Source: Bacillus sp. V2I10
GTDB lineage: Bacteria > Bacillota > Bacilli > Bacillales > Bacillaceae
Direction of reading: 5' to 3'
NCBI RefSeq assembly: GCF_030817055.1
Contig: NZ_JAUSYV010000002.1
Location: forward strand, 186,001 to 250,000
DNA length: 64,000 bases
Shown: in pieces, positions 51,529 to 60,235 of the stretch
Layout of the letters: each line of letters begins with the position of its first letter
Numbering within the stretch: position 1 is the stretch's first letter
Notes under the pieces: model-generated
Databases searched by the model: none
What the model was told of the DNA's origin: nothing
Seen by the model: the letters and a program-made list of their open reading frames with translations, nothing else
Program-made: the position numbers and the translations under genes

Positions 51529-52941
51529 TTATTTAATGATATGAATTGGGGTTCCAAGTGCAACTTCGGCAGCTTCCATTGTCATTTCTCCAAGTGTTGG
51601 ATGGGCATGGATTGTCATAGCGATGTCTTCTGCAGTCATTCCTGTTTCAACAGCCAAACCTAACTCCGAAATGATATCTGATGCATTTGCTCCGGCAACT
51701 TGCGCTCCGATAACAAGTCCATCTTCTTTACGAGTTACAAGCTTAACGAACCCGTCTGTGCTGTCAATTGACAAGGCACGTCCATTTCCCGCATATGGGA
51801 ATTTCCCAGCTACTACTTCAATACCTTCATCTTTTGCTTGTTGTTCAGTATAACCTACAGTTGCAAGCTCAGGGTCTGAAAATACAACTGCTGGAATACC
51901 TATATAATCAATTTCAGATGGATGTCCGGCAATCGCCTCAGCAGCAATTTTTGCTTCATAGAATGCCTTATGTGCTAATTGTGGACCTGGAACAACATCA
52001 CCGATTGCATAAATATTAGGAACATTCGTGCGGCATTGCTTATCGATTTCAATAAGTCCACGGTCTGTCATTTTTACGCCTGCTTGTTCAAGACCTATTT
52101 CATCCGTATTCGGGCGGCGTCCGACCATTACAAACACATAATCAGCGTCTATTTTCTTTTCTTCACCTTTTACCTCAAAGGTTACAGTGACGCCATTTTC
52201 TGTTTCTTCTACACCTTTTGCCATTGCTTTGGTATAGAATTCTACACCTTTTTTCTTCATACTCTTCTTAACAACGGCAGACATTTGTTTCTCAAAACCT
52301 ACGCCTAAAATTTCATCTGCACCCTCTAAAATCGTTACTTGAGTACCAAAGTTTGCATAGGCGCCGCCAAGTTCGATTCCGATAACACCGCCGCCAATAA
52401 CAACGATTTTTTCAGGAATTTCATTTAAGCTGAGGGCACCAGTCGAATTTAGAACGCGTTTTGAATATTTAAATGTAGGCAACTCGATTGAACGCGATCC
52501 TGTTGCAATAATTGCATTTTTAAAGTTGTATGTTTGAGCATTTGTTTCGCCCATTACGCGTAATGAATTACTGTCTACAAAGAATGCTTCACCACGTACA
52601 ATCTCGACTTTATTTCCTTTTAATAGTCCTTCGACACCGCCAGTTAACTTTTTCACAACACTAGCTTTCCACTCTTGTACCTTTGAAAAATCAACCTTTA
52701 CATTCTCTGCTGTAATTCCATATGCATCCGAATGCTTAGCTGTTTCATAGCGGTGACCAGCGGCAATTAATGCCTTTGAAGGAATACAGCCGACATTACA
52801 ACATACACCGCCCAAATATTCCTTTTCAACAATTGTTACTTTTTGTCCCAGCTGGGCAGCACGAATTGCTGCTACATAACCCCCAGGACCTGCACCGATG
52901 ACTATAGTATCTGTTTCAATTTGAAAATCTCCGACAACCAT
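51529..52941 (-). CDS. lpdA: Dihydrolipoamide dehydrogenase (E3)
   Basis: This 470-residue flavoprotein reoxidises lipoamide of 2-oxoacid dehydrogenase complexes with NAD+. It has the FAD motif VIGAGPGGYVAAIRAAQLGQ, redox disulfide CCNVGCIPSK (with an extra Cys before the first), NAD motif VVIGGGVIGIELGGAYANFG, second FAD motif NIYAIGDVVPG, and catalytic His-Glu in IHAHPTLGEMTMEAA. AAGGAGG precedes the ATG. No E1 or E2 gene is near. The sequence resembles the pyruvate dehydrogenase E3 (PdhD), so this is an isolated extra copy, sitting between two scraps of a fabF gene. Confidence 0.92.
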   Translation of the reverse strand: MVVGDFQIETDTIVIGAGPGGYVAAIRAAQLGQKVTIVEKEYLGGVCCNVGCIPSKALIAAGHRYETAKHSDAYGITAENVKVDFSKVQEWKASVVKKLTGGVEGLLKGNKVEIVRGEAFFVDSNSLRVMGETNAQTYNFKNAIIATGSRSIELPTFKYSKRVLNSTGALSLNEIPEKIVVIGGGVIGIELGGAYANFGTQVTILEGADEILGVGFEKQMSAVVKKSMKKKGVEFYTKAMAKGVEETENGVTVTFEVKGEEKKIDADYVFVMVGRRPNTDEIGLEQAGVKMTDRGLIEIDKQCRTNVPNIYAIGDVVPGPQLAHKAFYEAKIAAEAIAGHPSEIDYIGIPAVVFSDPELATVGYTEQQAKDEGIEVVAGKFPYAGNGRALSIDSTDGFVKLVTRKEDGLVIGAQVAGANASDIISELGLAVETGMTAEDIAMTIHAHPTLGEMTMEAAEVALGTPIHIIK

Positions 52942-52988
52942 TTACTTACGCCTCCTTTAACAATAGTTCTGTGTCGTTTAATAATCGC

Positions 52989-53354
52989 TTAATATGATTC
53001 ATTGCATTCTGCGCTGTAGCTAGGGGCTTCCTTAATTTTCTTAAACACTAAAAAGGCATTGTGTCCACCAAATCCGAATCCATTTGAGATGGCATAGTTT
53101 ACTTCTGCTTGAATTGATTGGTTCGGTACATAATCCAAATCACATTCTTGATCAGTATGTTCATAGTTTATCGTGGGAGGAATGATATCTTCCATAATGC
53201 TTTTAAGGTTGATGATGGCCTCCACCCCGCCTGCTGCTCCAAATAGATGTCCTGTCATGCCGGATTTTCCCAACTTAATATTATTCCATAATGTTTCCAC
53301 ATTATTACCTAATAAGGATACGGTACCATAGCCTATTATTACGACTCTGCATTG
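52989..53354 (-). pseudogene. fabF with a large internal deletion
   Basis: The N-terminus (RVVIIGYGTVSLLGNNVETL then WNNIKLGKSG) is joined directly to the C-terminal third (MTGHLFGAAGGVEAIINLKS, GFGFGGHNAFLVFKKIKEAP). Compared with the intact fabF here, about 300 residues including the catalytic Cys and first His are gone. In the intact gene both junction sides have Lys-Ser codons (GKSG and TKSMTGH), so a short direct repeat probably mediated the deletion. The normal start codon is also lost. Confidence 0.85.
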
Positions 53355-53395
53355 AATAGCAAGCCCCTCCGCGATTAAAATTAACGATAGTTTAA

Positions 53396-53827
53396 CTATC
53401 TATTTATTGCCTTTTCTCCGTTTAGTGTCATACAAGTTGAACTGGCTTTCGCTACCAATGCCTCATTCTCATCAAAAATAGTGCATTCGATAAGGCCAAT
53501 GGAACTTCCCTTTTTCACTACAATGGCATTAGCTTTTAAGGTCGTTTTCCATACGGGTTTCAAATAGTTAATTTTCAACTCGATCGTTGTATACGTTTCT
53601 CCTTCATCTAATAATGTAGCGTAAGCCACTCCCATTGCTGCATCTGCCAAATCACATAGAATACCACCATGTACGGTTCCCATCGGATTAAAATGCGTTT
53701 CCTTTGTCTTTAATGTGAATACGGACTTTCCATTCTTAACTTCTACTAAATTAAACCCAATTAACTTTGCCACAGGTGGGATTGAAATTTCCTTGTTCGC
53801 ATTTAGTTTAATCGTATTCTCCATCAT
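53396..53827 (-). CDS. PaaI/hotdog-fold acyl-CoA thioesterase
   Basis: This 143-residue protein has the PaaI-type active-site region HFNPMGTVHGGILCDLADAA then MGVAYATLLDEGE, with THFNP and HGG typical of the family, and a central strand TTIELKINYLKP. It hydrolyses an aromatic or medium-chain acyl-CoA. Such enzymes are homotetramers. The start has AAGGGGA upstream. It lies between the fabF pseudogene and an MFS remnant, with no clear operon partner. Confidence 0.85.
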   Translation of the reverse strand: MMENTIKLNANKEISIPPVAKLIGFNLVEVKNGKSVFTLKTKETHFNPMGTVHGGILCDLADAAMGVAYATLLDEGETYTTIELKINYLKPVWKTTLKANAIVVKKGSSIGLIECTIFDENEALVAKASSTCMTLNGEKAINR

Positions 53828-53874
53828 CCATTCCCCTTTACGTTGTTTGTGTTTTATGTTTCCAATACAACTTA

Positions 53875-54138
53875 TTACTTTTCACTTACAAAATAAGTGA
53901 GTATAAGGGCAGTAAAAAATATGAATATGGCAAAGACATATGCCTCTCGAACTCCCCCTAAATGCTCAATAATTGATCCTGCAAGAAAGGGTCCTACTAA
54001 TTTGCCAGTTTCAAAGAAAATGGTTATGAAGCCCAAGACGGCTGGTACTCGATAAGGAAGAGAGCGTTCTGCTGCCATCGCTTGGACAAGGACCATGAGA
54101 CCTCCAATGGAAAAACCAAATAAAATTGCCGAAGCCAT
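53875..54138 (-). pseudogene. MFS transporter C-terminal remnant
   Basis: The 87 residues contain two or three hydrophobic segments (ILFGFSIGGLMVLVQAMAAE; FAIFIFFTALILTYFVSEK) and the loop LGGVREAY. They match the last third of a 12-segment MFS protein. The remaining two thirds are missing; upstream is about 240 bases of unrelated DNA with a TetR-type operator. Not functional. Confidence 0.6.
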
Positions 54139-54285
54139 AAAACTTATTATGTGATAATCATTGACGACTGGAATAATACGAATCCGGTAATTCGCTCATC
54201 GCCATTTTCTTTAAACCCTCTAAATGATTCATTATTTTCACCTTTCCCTATAAAAAATGAAAAATCTTCGGCAAAATCAATCACA

Positions 54286-54307
54286 TTTTAGAACGTTCAT
54301 TCTAAAA
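54286..54307. promoter_or_regulatory. TetR-type operator, copy 1
   Basis: TTTTAGAACGTTC then ATTCTAAAA, a dyad with arms TTTTAGAA / TTCTAAAA. It lies upstream of the MFS remnant and downstream of the SDR gene. A close copy is at 55187. Confidence 0.55.
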
Positions 54308-54382
54308 ATATTAATCCAATACAGCTGAAGTTGAATCTAGCATGTGGTACTGTCTATGATGGTTACAGCACTATTATATTGC

Positions 54383-55081
54383 TCATGAAAACTGTGGATA
54401 CAGAGCCGACACACCACCAGAAAGTCCTTTTTGAACTTTTCGGCTTACCTCATCGACAAGAATTTCATATTTATCAGCCTCAATCCCGTCGATAGCAATC
54501 TTTGCGACATCAGTAGCATTCAATTTAGGAACAGCGATTTGTGCAGTCAATTCCGTGTCAATATATCCAACATGAAGTCCTGCTACGCGAATATTTTGTT
54601 CAGCCAATTCTAAACGAATTGCGTTAGTTAGAGTCCACTCAGCTGACTTTGTGGCGGAATATGAACCTGAATTAGCACTAGTGAACCAAGACAATGCCGA
54701 AAGAATATTTAGAATCGTACCTCCACCGTTAATAGTGATTTTCGGTACAAAGGCACGAACCACTGAAAGTGTTCCAAATAAATTCGTATCAAATTCTGCA
54801 TGGATATCATCCAAATTACCGTTGATTAAGGAAGCACCTGTCATTACTCCCGCATTGTTAATCAATAAAGTTACATCTCCTGCGATTTTCGCTGCAGCTG
54901 CCACAGAATTGGGATCCGTGATATCGAGTTGTAGTGGGATTGCTCCTGGTATTTGAATATTTTCGGGATTACGTGCCCCAGCATAAACAGTAGCACCACG
55001 AGAAATAAGCTCAATTGCAAGTTCTTTACCAAGCCCTCTGTTTGCTCCAGTGACAAGAGCGATTTGTTCTGAAATTTTCAT
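54383..55081 (-). CDS. Short-chain dehydrogenase/reductase
   Basis: This 232-residue SDR has TGANRGLGKELAIELI near the N-terminus, YAGARNP (NADPH-type second strand), NNAGVMTGASL, Ser in ILNILSALSWF and YSATKSAEWTLTNAI (YxxxK). GLHVGYIDTELTAQ follows the substrate loop. Length and layout suit a classical SDR acting on a small ketone or aldehyde; the substrate is unknown. GAAGGGAGA lies about 8 bases before the ATG. A TetR-type operator lies 105-127 bases upstream. Confidence 0.85.
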   Translation of the reverse strand: MKISEQIALVTGANRGLGKELAIELISRGATVYAGARNPENIQIPGAIPLQLDITDPNSVAAAAKIAGDVTLLINNAGVMTGASLINGNLDDIHAEFDTNLFGTLSVVRAFVPKITINGGGTILNILSALSWFTSANSGSYSATKSAEWTLTNAIRLELAEQNIRVAGLHVGYIDTELTAQIAVPKLNATDVAKIAIDGIEADKYEILVDEVSRKVQKGLSGGVSALYPQFS

Positions 55082-55186
55082 AATAATGTTCTCCCTTCAA
55101 ATGTCCAAACTTACAGCTAAATTATGAAACAAACAATGTATACTTATTCGTACCAGTCGAGTTCCATGAGTCAATTCACTAGCATT

Positions 55187-55208
55187 TTTTAGAACGTTCG
55201 GTCAAAAA
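55187..55208. promoter_or_regulatory. TetR-type operator, copy 2
   Basis: TTTTAGAACGTTC then GGTCAAAAA. It shares TTTTAGAACGTTC with copy 1 and lies upstream of the SDR gene starting at 55081. Confidence 0.5.
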
Positions 55209-55279
55209 TAACAACAACAACAATCAATAATAAGATTGCTGTTATTCCTCGTCCATATCCGTACCAATGTTCCGTATAG

Positions 55280-56038
55280 TTAACTCTTGTTTTTGCTTAA
55301 CTGATTTAACATAAACTGAGGCGCAACACGACTCATGAACTTCAGCGCACTGCTCTGGCCCGGCAGGATCTCAAAGCGATCCTTTTCCAAAGCCTTGATT
55401 GTGTACCTAACCATCTTATTGGCATCCATTGGTTTCATGGCTTTGATCTCGTCAGCATCAAAAACTTCAACTAAAGGGGTCTGAATAGCTGGAGGCGCCA
55501 ATTCAAACACTTTAATATTAGTATTTTTCAGCTGGATTCGCAGTGATTGTGTAAATGAATGAATACCAGCTTTCGTCGCACTATATACCGGCATTGCCGG
55601 ATAAGGAACAAATGCAAGTGCGGATGAGACATTCATAATCGCAGCGGATTTCTTCGTCTTTAAATGCGATAAGAATTGGTTCACCATGCGGATCGAACCA
55701 CTGAGGTTAATTTCAATCTCGCTACTGAAATCCACTAAATCAACCTCTTTGGTATGAAAGTTCAATTTACGCATAACCCCAGCGTTATTGATCAGAACAT
55801 TTAGTTCTGGAAATTGACTAATTACTTTTTCAAAAAGGTCAGAAATTGCCTTTGGATCGCTTACATCACTCTGAAATGTGTGAACGTTTGGCAGTTTCTT
55901 TTTGGCTAAGTCCAGTTTGGACTGATCCCGCCCGGTAATAATTACGGTGTTCCCAAGCTGAAGGAGCTGAGCAGCAAGCTCGAATCCAATCCCGGATGTT
56001 CCACCCGTTATGAGTATTGTGTTGGAATCCATTTTCAT
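55280..56038 (-). CDS. Short-chain dehydrogenase, DltE-like
   Basis: This 252-residue SDR has a cofactor motif ITGGTSGIGFELAAQLL, TGRDQSKLDLAKKKLPN (NADP-type), INNAGVMRKLNFH, Ser in AAIMNVSSALAFVPYPAMPV and YSATKAGIHSFTQSLR (YxxxK). The segment VFELAPPAIQTPLVE resembles DltE and related proteins. ATG 56038 is chosen because AAAGGA lies 9 bases upstream. It is the gene downstream of marR on the same strand, with a GTATATAC-centred palindrome in between, so it is a likely target of that regulator. Confidence 0.85.
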   Translation of the reverse strand: MKMDSNTILITGGTSGIGFELAAQLLQLGNTVIITGRDQSKLDLAKKKLPNVHTFQSDVSDPKAISDLFEKVISQFPELNVLINNAGVMRKLNFHTKEVDLVDFSSEIEINLSGSIRMVNQFLSHLKTKKSAAIMNVSSALAFVPYPAMPVYSATKAGIHSFTQSLRIQLKNTNIKVFELAPPAIQTPLVEVFDADEIKAMKPMDANKMVRYTIKALEKDRFEILPGQSSALKFMSRVAPQFMLNQLSKNKS

Positions 56039-56196
56039 AAAAATCAATCCTTTCTCTATAAATGATTTATATAGTGGCTTTACTTGCTTTATTGTGCAAC
56101 AAGATTCTCAGTGGTGGATTACGCAGAGGATTCGTAGTAACGCACAACTGTGGGATGTTTGTTAATTTTGGACACTTTTATCCATCCTTTCATATT

Positions 56197-56212
56197 AGGT
56201 GTATATACACCT
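56197..56212. promoter_or_regulatory. MarR-type palindrome between marR and the SDR gene
   Basis: AGGTGTATATACACCT is a perfect 16-bp palindrome with core GTATATAC. It lies between the marR stop codon and the SDR gene. The same core occurs at the marR promoter. Confidence 0.6.
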
Positions 56213-56226
56213 TTTGGTGAAAAAAA

Positions 56227-56691
56227 TTAATCTTGCCTGTTCAGCTTAACGATATCAGACAATTGACCAAGGAAACCTTTATAACGGTCATCGCCCATAT
56301 AGTCTCGAATACGGATTTGCGCCTGTTCCCATAACGGCAGCGCACGCTTAAGAAGGTCCCGGCCGTCAGGTGTCAGAGCAATTAATCGTTTTCTACGATC
56401 CTCCCCTTCCGTGATCGACACCCAGCCTTGTCTCTCAAGCGGCTTAAGATCCCGTGGCAATGTGGTCCGATCCATCAGAAGAAATTCTGAGAGAGATGTA
56501 ATGGTGACAGACCCGGCCTGTTCAAGTGCCATCAGTAATGACAACTGTGTAGACCGAAGCCCGACTGGCCTTAAATATTCATCATATAATCTGGTAATGA
56601 ACCGGGACGCTTTTCTTAAATTCAAGCAAGCGCACGCTGCTGCATAATCGGTCGTCCCTGAAAAATCTGCCGTTGAATTTTGCTCTCTCAT
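56227..56691 (-). CDS. MarR-family transcriptional regulator
   Basis: This 154-residue winged-helix repressor has YDEYLRPVGLRSTQLSLLMA (first helices), LSEFLLMDRTTLPRDLKPLE (recognition helix), then the wing GWVSITEGEDRRKRLIALTP (conserved Asp-Arg). A single Cys pair (AACACLNL) near the N-terminus could be a thiol switch. The start at 56691 (MREQNSTADF) is preferred; GGTG lies 6 bases upstream. It probably represses itself and the SDR gene downstream through the GTATATAC-type sites. Confidence 0.85.
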   Translation of the reverse strand: MREQNSTADFSGTTDYAAACACLNLRKASRFITRLYDEYLRPVGLRSTQLSLLMALEQAGSVTITSLSEFLLMDRTTLPRDLKPLERQGWVSITEGEDRRKRLIALTPDGRDLLKRALPLWEQAQIRIRDYMGDDRYKGFLGQLSDIVKLNRQD

Positions 56692-56760
56692 AATTTTCAC
56701 CAACCTTTCCTACAATCAAGAAGATATACTCAACTGTTGAATTTTGTTCTCTTATAATTA
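56672..56760. repeat. Duplicated start region of marR
   Basis: GTTGAATTTTGCTCTCTCAT at 56672 recurs as GTTGAATTTTGTTCTCTTAT at 56736, 64 bases upstream. Both encode REQNST(...) on the minus strand, so the N-terminal codons of marR were duplicated in tandem into its leader. Confidence 0.65.
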
Positions 56761-56791
56761 CGAGTATATACACGTATTTTGCCGATGTCAA
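56760..56791 (-). promoter_or_regulatory. marR promoter with overlapping GTATATAC dyad
   Basis: On the minus strand: consensus -35 TTGACA (56791-56786), 17-base spacer, -10 TATACT (56768-56763). The dyad ACGAGTATATACACGT (56760-56775) covers the -10 and shares its core with the palindrome at 56197. The rest of 56776-57159 holds a TTTAAGTG-type repeat (about 56932-56965). Confidence 0.7.
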
Positions 56792-56999
56792 TCTTTATAA
56801 TCATCTTAAACCTGGACGGATGCTTTTTTATTATGTACAAAGAAGCGGCTGGAAGTATACCGCCAGTTCCCCTTCCCCTTAATTTTACCATAAAAATGTA
56901 AATTCCTTCTTCAAGATTACTGACCTTTAGTTTAAGTGTAAATCTTCACAATCTTTCTTCTATATTAACATAAATCTCCAATTTTCCCCTATTAAGAAA

Positions 57000-57159
57000 G
57001 AACCGAAAACGACCGTTTTTGGTTATGAATTGAGAACTTCTCAAAAAACCTCAAAAACTACTTATATATATAACCAAAAATATAACCAAAATCTAAATAC
57101 TAATATATCCATCTCTCCCCCCTTTTTGGTATAGTTACGGTAGTAAAAAGGGGGAATTC
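57000..57159. other. Probable res site upstream of tnpR
   Basis: The AT-rich DNA before the resolvase gene has repeats of ATAACCAAAA (at about 57070 and 57081) and a GAACTTCTCAAAAAACCTC stretch. Tn3 resolution sites lie here in this family. The subsites were not defined. Confidence 0.4.
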
Positions 57160-57714
57160 TTGTTGAAATTTGGATATGCACGGGTCAGTACACAAGATCA
57201 GTCATTATCGTTACAACTTGATGCATTGACTCACTACGGAGTGGACCAGAATTTTGAAGAAAAAGAATCAGGGAAGAAAAAAAACCGACCACAGTTGGAT
57301 GAGCTTCTTAAAGTTTTACGTAAAGGCGACACGGTAATAGTCTATAAATTAGATCGTATCAGTCGGAGTACCAAACATTTAATTGAGCTTATGGAATATT
57401 TTGAATCGGATGGTATTCATTTTGTGTCCATTCAAGACAAGATTGACACGACAACTGCTATGGGACGGTTCTTCTTCAGAATGTTGGCCAGTATAGCTGA
57501 ATTGGAACGAGACATTATTAGTGAACGAACAAAAGATGGATTGACGGCAGCAAGAGCTAGGGGAAGAAAGGGAGGCAGACCGAAGGTAGAATCAAAAAAG
57601 ATCGAGCTCGCCATGAAAATGTATCAAAGTAAAGACTACTCCTTGTCTCAAATTAAAGTAGCCACAGGGATTGGGGCAACAACTTTATATCGTTACTTGG
57701 AGAAGAAAGCATGA
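57160..57714 (+). CDS. tnpR: Tn3-family resolvase (serine recombinase)
   Basis: This 184-residue protein resolves transposition cointegrates. It has the catalytic Ser in FGYARVSTQDQSLSLQLDAL, Arg motifs in VYKLDRISRSTKHLIELMEY, AELERDIISERTKDGLTAAR, and a C-terminal helix-turn-helix YSLSQIKVATGIGATTLYRY. It starts at TTG (two adjacent TTG codons; GGGGG is 5-8 bases upstream). It stands directly before the tnpA gene, as in Tn1546-like elements, and appears intact. Confidence 0.9.
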   Translation: MLKFGYARVSTQDQSLSLQLDALTHYGVDQNFEEKESGKKKNRPQLDELLKVLRKGDTVIVYKLDRISRSTKHLIELMEYFESDGIHFVSIQDKIDTTTAMGRFFFRMLASIAELERDIISERTKDGLTAARARGRKGGRPKVESKKIELAMKMYQSKDYSLSQIKVATGIGATTLYRYLEKKA

Positions 57715-57733
57715 TCCAGCGAGGAAGTGTAGC

Positions 57734-59161
57734 ATGAGAGGAAAAGAATTGCTTACAGCTGACCAAAGAGCAGAATTTGTACAGATTCCAGTAGATATGA
57801 CCGAACGGGAACTAGAAACCTACTATACTTTTTCACAATTTGATCTTGAAATTATTAAACGACACAGAAGAGATCATAATCGTCTAGGATTTGCTGTTCA
57901 ATTATGTGTTTTGCGCTATCCTGGTTGGTCCCTCTCTGATGTTGAACCGATTCCAGATTTCGTAATCCAATACATAGCAAGACAAATAAATGTTAATCCT
58001 ACTTCGTTTTCTTTATATGCACAACGCGACCCAACAAAACATGAACATTTGGAGGAAATTCGGCAAGTGTATAGCTATCAGAATTTCTCCGCAAGTAAAT
58101 ATCGTGAGGTAGCTCAGTTTCTTTTAAAACATGCCCTACAAAACGGGAATTCCATGTATCTTCTTCGTACGATTCAAGAAGAACTACGGAATAGAAAAAT
58201 TATTCTTCCTGGTATGACTACATTAGAGAGACTTGTATGGGAAACTCGGCAGAGAGCCGAGGAAAGGATTTTTAAATCAATAACCTGTACTCTTTCAAAT
58301 TGGCAAAAACAAAAGTTGGATAAACTTATCGATCCCTTTGTGGAAAGTAGAAAAACTCCATTAGCATGGTTGAAGGAACTTCCCGGCCAATCTTCACCGG
58401 AAGCCTTTTTAAAAGTAATAGAGCGTTTGGAATATATTCGAAATTTGAAACTTTCGTTAAATACATATGAAGTTCATCCCAATCGGTTTCTTCAATTATC
58501 CCGTATTGGAGCACGTTATGAACCCCATTCATTTCGCAGATTTAAAGAAAATAAGAAATATGCCATTCTTGTTTCATACCTTGTGACACTCAGTCAGGAT
58601 TTAATTGACCAGGCGATTGAAATTCATGATCGGCAAATGATGATATTACAGTCAAAAGGTCGCAAAACACAAGAGGAAATGCAAAAAGAAAACGGGAAAG
58701 CAGTCAATGAAAAAGTCGTTCATTTTGCAGATATTGGGGCTGCACTTATTCGAGCACGTGATGAAGGGCTTGATCCATTTAGCACCATTGAAAAGATAAT
58801 GCCGTGGGATAAAATCATTACTTCCGTTGAAGAAGCCAAAAAATTAGCACGCCCGATGGATTACGATTACCTCGACTTGTTAGGAAATCGTTTTTCTTAC
58901 CTAAGAAAGTATACCCCTACTTTTCTTAAGTCACTTGAATTTCGTTCTACGCAAGCTGCAAGGCCACTATTGCGTGCTTTAAAGACATTAAATGAGATGA
59001 ACGAATCGGGTAAAAGAAAAGTTCCAAAGGATGCCCCGTTAGATTTTGTCCCTAAAGGGGTACGGCAACCAAAACGACTTTCAACCGCCACATCTGAAAA
59101 TTTTTCCAATAAAATAAAAGGCTGCTATTTTGACGAGCCTTTTAACCTTTTGTCTTATTGA
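57734..59161 (+). pseudogene. Tn3-family transposase, N-terminal half only
   Basis: The first 440 or so of about 980 residues remain. MRGKELLTADQRAEFVQIPV then DMTERELETYYTFSQFDLEI and RLGFAVQLCVLRYPGWSLSD identify the DUF4158 DNA-binding part of TnpA. Homology runs to APLDFVPK at about 59056, where GGGG begins; the last 35 residues (GVRQPKRLSTATSE...) are read-through into other DNA. The DDE catalytic domain is gone. The ATG at 57734 has GAGGAAG upstream. Confidence 0.88.
59057..59094 (+). repeat. Candidate Tn3-type left end truncating tnpA
   Basis: GGGGTACGGCAACCAAAACG begins exactly where TnpA homology stops, and a leftward resolvase gene lies 145 bases further on. The same arrangement is seen at 45126. 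The inner end lacks TAAG, so it may be diverged. Confidence 0.45.
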
Positions 59162-59201
59162 GACGGTTCCTGCTCAGATGATTACAAATAAAAATTAAAA
59201 A

Positions 59202-59786
59202 TTAAGATCTTGCTTTTATTTCTTTCATTTCTTCAAGCTTTCTTTTATTAATCGCTCGATAGAGCGATCCTTGTGAAATGCCTGTTCCCTCTACAATTTC
59301 TTTTATGGAATATTCATTACTGTCATACATTCGTAGTGCAATATCAAGCTTATCTTTTTCTAACTTAGGTCTACCTAATTGTTTTCCGCGCTTTTTACTT
59401 GCCTCAAGTCCCTCTTTTACCCTTTCAGCAATCAAGTTCCTTTCTAATTCTGCAATCACACACATCATTTGAAACATGGCTTTACCTGTAGAAGTTCTTG
59501 TATCCATATTTTCTTTTAAGGATACGAACTGAACCCCCATCTCTTCAAACTGTTGAATAATAGTTAGGATATCTAATGTTTTACGTCCGAGACGAGAGAT
59601 ACTTTCAACAACAACCGTATCGCCTTTTCTAATCACCTCAAACAACTGATTTAAACCACTACGATCTTTAATGGTACCGGTGAACTTTTCCTTTACAATT
59701 TTTTCACACCTATATTCTGAAAGCATACTAATTTGTCGATCTAAATTTTGGTCAACTGTGGATACACGAGCGTAACCGATAATCAT
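59202..59786 (-). CDS. Serine resolvase, second element
   Basis: This is a complete 194-residue Tn3-type resolvase. It has the catalytic Ser in IIGYARVSTVDQNLDRQISM, VVVESISRLGRKTLDILTII, AELERNLIAERVKEGLEASK, and the helix-turn-helix YSIKEIVEGTGISQGSLYRA. It is about 75-80 percent identical by eye to the truncated resolvase at 45212, and clearly different from tnpR at 57160. GGAGGGTGG precedes the ATG. No transposase gene follows on its right, so the element it served has lost most of its body. Confidence 0.88.
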   Translation of the reverse strand: MIIGYARVSTVDQNLDRQISMLSEYRCEKIVKEKFTGTIKDRSGLNQLFEVIRKGDTVVVESISRLGRKTLDILTIIQQFEEMGVQFVSLKENMDTRTSTGKAMFQMMCVIAELERNLIAERVKEGLEASKKRGKQLGRPKLEKDKLDIALRMYDSNEYSIKEIVEGTGISQGSLYRAINKRKLEEMKEIKARS

Positions 59787-59849
59787 ATGCCACCCTCCAG
59801 TAATTGTGTTTAGTTTTATTTTACTTCAGGTTTAATTGTTGTAAAGGTA

Positions 59850-59954
59850 TTTGGTAATGTTTTTGGTAATTACTTTTGGTAATGAAGAAACTTAATAAAA
59901 TCAGAGACTAGTAGCATGATAAGAGGTTGTTACAAAAAATATGGTTTTTGGTAA
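59850..59954. repeat. TTTTGGTAAT direct repeats upstream of the resolvase
   Basis: TTTGGTAAT occurs at about 59850, 59862, 59875 and 59946, the first three spaced 12-13 bases. This is the position of the res site of the leftward resolvase gene. The rest of 59955-60118 holds only a 33-bp element copy at about 60040-60074. Confidence 0.5.
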
Positions 59955-60118
59955 TCTAGTTGAGTAAAAAAAGTTGTTAAATTAGTGTTTAAAATTTATG
60001 TGTGCTTGAAGGTGATTAAATGACCTCTCAAACACGTTAGTTATTCAAGAAAAGGGCCATTTAATTGAATAACATTGTGTTACTTTAGACTATCTTATTT
60101 GAAATTGTGGATATTTGA

Positions 60119-60235
60119 TATGGGGCTGGCTTATGTTATTGGAACTATAAAAGACAATATTTTCATGTAGATGAAGATATGGAGCAAATTGAAGAAATAC
60201 AAAAACGTAGAAGTGAATATTTGAAGAATAAGTGA
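60119..60235 (+). pseudogene. C-terminal scrap of an unknown gene
   Basis: The frame reads YWNYKRQYFHVDEDMEQIEE then IQKRRSEYLKNK before TGA at 60233. It is charged, helical and protein-like, and ends just before a terminator. No start codon or ribosome site is seen. The parent family is not recognised. Confidence 0.35.
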
